Positions 6,171-7,403 of a DNA stretch of 7,403 nucleotides are shown one piece after another. This DNA comes from Chloroflexota bacterium (lineage in GTDB: Bacteria > Chloroflexota > Ktedonobacteria > Ktedonobacterales > Ktedonobacteraceae): contig JAJZEJ010000415.1 in the NCBI GenBank assembly GCA_021828635.1, positions 1 through 7,403 of the forward strand, in the 5' to 3' direction. A program made the position numbers and the translations under genes. A model generated the notes under the pieces. The model had not been told where the DNA came from. It saw only the letters and a list, made by a program, of their open reading frames with translations, and ran no database searches. Within the stretch, counting starts at the first letter, position 1. The number at the start of each line of letters is the position of its first letter.

Positions 6171-7403
6171 GTGGCAAATCTAGCTGATATAACTGAGCTT
6201 GAGACAGAACCGTTCTTACAGATTGTTCGGAAAGGAAGGCACTATCATGGTACGTTCTGGCAGATGGCACGTTTCGGCATCGTTGGCATCTCGAATGTTG
6301 CTATCGATCTCCTTGTCTTGAACATTCTGCTGTTCACATTGCCAACAAAAAATACATGGTTACTCTTACTATACAATACGGTCGCATATACTTGCGGCGC
6401 GGTGAACAGCTTTATTTTGAATAAATACTGGACATTTCGTCAAACAAGAAAGGCGGCGAAGAGTGAGGTTTTACTTTTTATCATCGTCAATATTGCGGGT
6501 GTTATCTGCAATGATATACTGTTGAACATAACAACCCATGAACTGCATGCCCTTGAAAGTAATACCTTGCTATGGGTAAATATCGCTAAATTGTGCGCAG
6601 TAGTTGGTTCGGCGGCTATCTCCTACGGCGGCATGCGACTCTGGGTTTTTACGGGAAGAGCTGAGGCATCTCGATCACACAACCAGTTCTATGGAGCAAG
6701 AAAAACGCTTTCGCTACGTGTACGCGAAGATAAAGAGGCGATTATGAGATACGACTATGCGCCCGCGTCTCAGCACGAGAATGAGACATTTTTAACCCAC
6801 AAAAGCCTCTCCGTTGTTTTACCGGCTTATAACGAGGAAGAGGTCATTGCGACTACCATTCAGCACGCTGTCAATACGCTTCAACTGTGGGTCGAGGATT
6901 TCGAGGTGATCGTCATCAATGATGGTAGCCGCGATCAGACACGAGCGATAGTCGAGGAGATAGCTGAGCATGATGCACGGGTAAGATTGGTGCAGCACGA
7001 CGTTAATCAAGGCTATGGCGCGGCTCTGGTGAGTGGTTTCACGGCAGCCAGCAAAGAACTGACTTTTTTCATGGATTCTGACGGACAATTTGATATCCGT
7101 GATCTGGCTGCCTTCTTCCCATCGATTGAACGTTATGATGCTGTCCTGGGCTATCGATTAGCGCGGCAAGATAGCTGGCTACGTACCTTAAATGCCCGTG
7201 GATGGAAATTGCTGGTCGCCGCCATCCTCGGCGTGTATGTACGCGATATTGACTGTGCCTTCAAACTCTATCACACCGACTTTATCCAGCACTCTCCCTT
7301 AGAGACGCGCGGGGCCATGATTAACGCTGAAATGCTCTATAAGCTCAAGCGTTCGGGTCGTAGCTATGTGCAGTGCGCGGTACATCACCTGCCACGCATC
7401 AGT
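6171..7403 (+). CDS. GtrA / DPM1-like GT2 fusion, polyprenyl-phosphate sugar synthase (3' end outside window)
   Basis: The frame is open from GTG 6171 to the window end (411 residues), and I followed it codon by codon across the domain junction. Residues ~30-162 are a GtrA domain: FGIVGISNVAIDLLV (35-49), four membrane segments, the signature SFILNKYWTFR (80-90), and YGGMRLWVF (152-160). A polar linker (~163-212) leads to a GT2 domain: VVLPAYNEEE (215-224), NDGS (250-253), the DxD-type metal site MDSDGQF (D302, D304), GYR, and DIDCAFKLY as in dolichol-phosphate mannose synthase-like enzymes. Family knowledge: such GT2 enzymes put a sugar on polyprenyl phosphate, and GtrA proteins are thought to help flip the product. 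It lies 46 nt after the propeller gene, probably in one transcript, and could supply the GT-C enzyme at 948. Odd: GtrA comes first, its half is AT-rich, and there is a possible internal start at 6744. Confidence 0.88.
   Translation, partial: MANLADITELETEPFLQIVRKGRHYHGTFWQMARFGIVGISNVAIDLLVLNILLFTLPTKNTWLLLLYNTVAYTCGAVNSFILNKYWTFRQTRKAAKSEVLLFIIVNIAGVICNDILLNITTHELHALESNTLLWVNIAKLCAVVGSAAISYGGMRLWVFTGRAEASRSHNQFYGARKTLSLRVREDKEAIMRYDYAPASQHENETFLTHKSLSVVLPAYNEEEVIATTIQHAVNTLQLWVEDFEVIVINDGSRDQTRAIVEEIAEHDARVRLVQHDVNQGYGAALVSGFTAASKELTFFMDSDGQFDIRDLAAFFPSIERYDAVLGYRLARQDSWLRTLNARGWKLLVAAILGVYVRDIDCAFKLYHTDFIQHSPLETRGAMINAEMLYKLKRSGRSYVQCAVHHLPRIS
6733..6746 (+). promoter_or_regulatory. Possible internal translation start for the GT2 half
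   Basis: AAAGAGG (6732-6738) lies 5 nt before an in-frame ATG at 6744-6746 (M192). That codon is in the linker, before the GT2 domain begins at about residue 213. A product from here would be a complete, soluble DPM1-like enzyme without GtrA. The site is good but may be chance in a purine-rich linker. Confidence 0.3.

Noticed and set aside
6819..7088. 89-codon - strand frame opposite the GT2 domain
   Set aside because: The + strand carries the NDGS and DSDGQF motifs over the same bases.

Overview
The window holds four genes, all on the + strand and tightly spaced, with no convincing gene on the - strand and no RNA gene, CRISPR array or insertion sequence. The first gene is cut by the left edge and the last by the right edge. 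Base composition is moderate (about 50-58% G+C by hand count in most coding stretches). Quinoprotein-like propellers joined to C-x5-C / W-x-C-x-D-[IV]-G concanavalin A-like domains, next to several GT-C and GT2 glycosyltransferases, recall large Ktedonobacteria-type Chloroflexota genomes. That assignment is an inference from protein style; no marker gene is present.

Layout: (1) 1-777, C-terminal part of a processive-type membrane GT2 glycosyltransferase with a long disordered cytoplasmic tail. (2) 778-947, an intergenic region with an 11-bp hairpin, a candidate promoter and a good ribosome binding site. (3) 948-2843, a polytopic GT-C (ArnT/PMT-like, GT39-type) glycosyltransferase with an 85-residue low-complexity cytoplasmic N-terminus. 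(4) 2844-2941, a short AT-rich spacer. (5) 2942-6124, a 1060-residue exported protein: signal sequence, eight-bladed PQQ-type beta-propeller, and three tandem concanavalin A-like (DUF1349-like) domains joined by Ser/Thr/Pro-rich linkers. (6) 6105-6133, a strong hairpin across that gene's stop codon. (7) 6171-end, a GTG-started fusion of a GtrA membrane domain to a DPM1-like GT2 polyprenyl-phosphate sugar synthase, cut off at the right edge.

How they may work together: the GT2 part of the last gene would load a sugar onto a polyprenyl phosphate at the cytoplasmic face, its GtrA part would help move the lipid-linked sugar across the membrane, and the GT-C enzyme would use it outside the cell. 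The exported propeller/lectin-like protein lies between them and could be a glycan-binding surface protein or a glycosylation target. The enzyme classes fit this scheme well, but the substrate link is inference. The most notable points are the GtrA-first domain order of the fusion, the clear G+C drop over its GtrA half, a possible internal start for the GT2 half, and the hairpin over the stop codon just before it.
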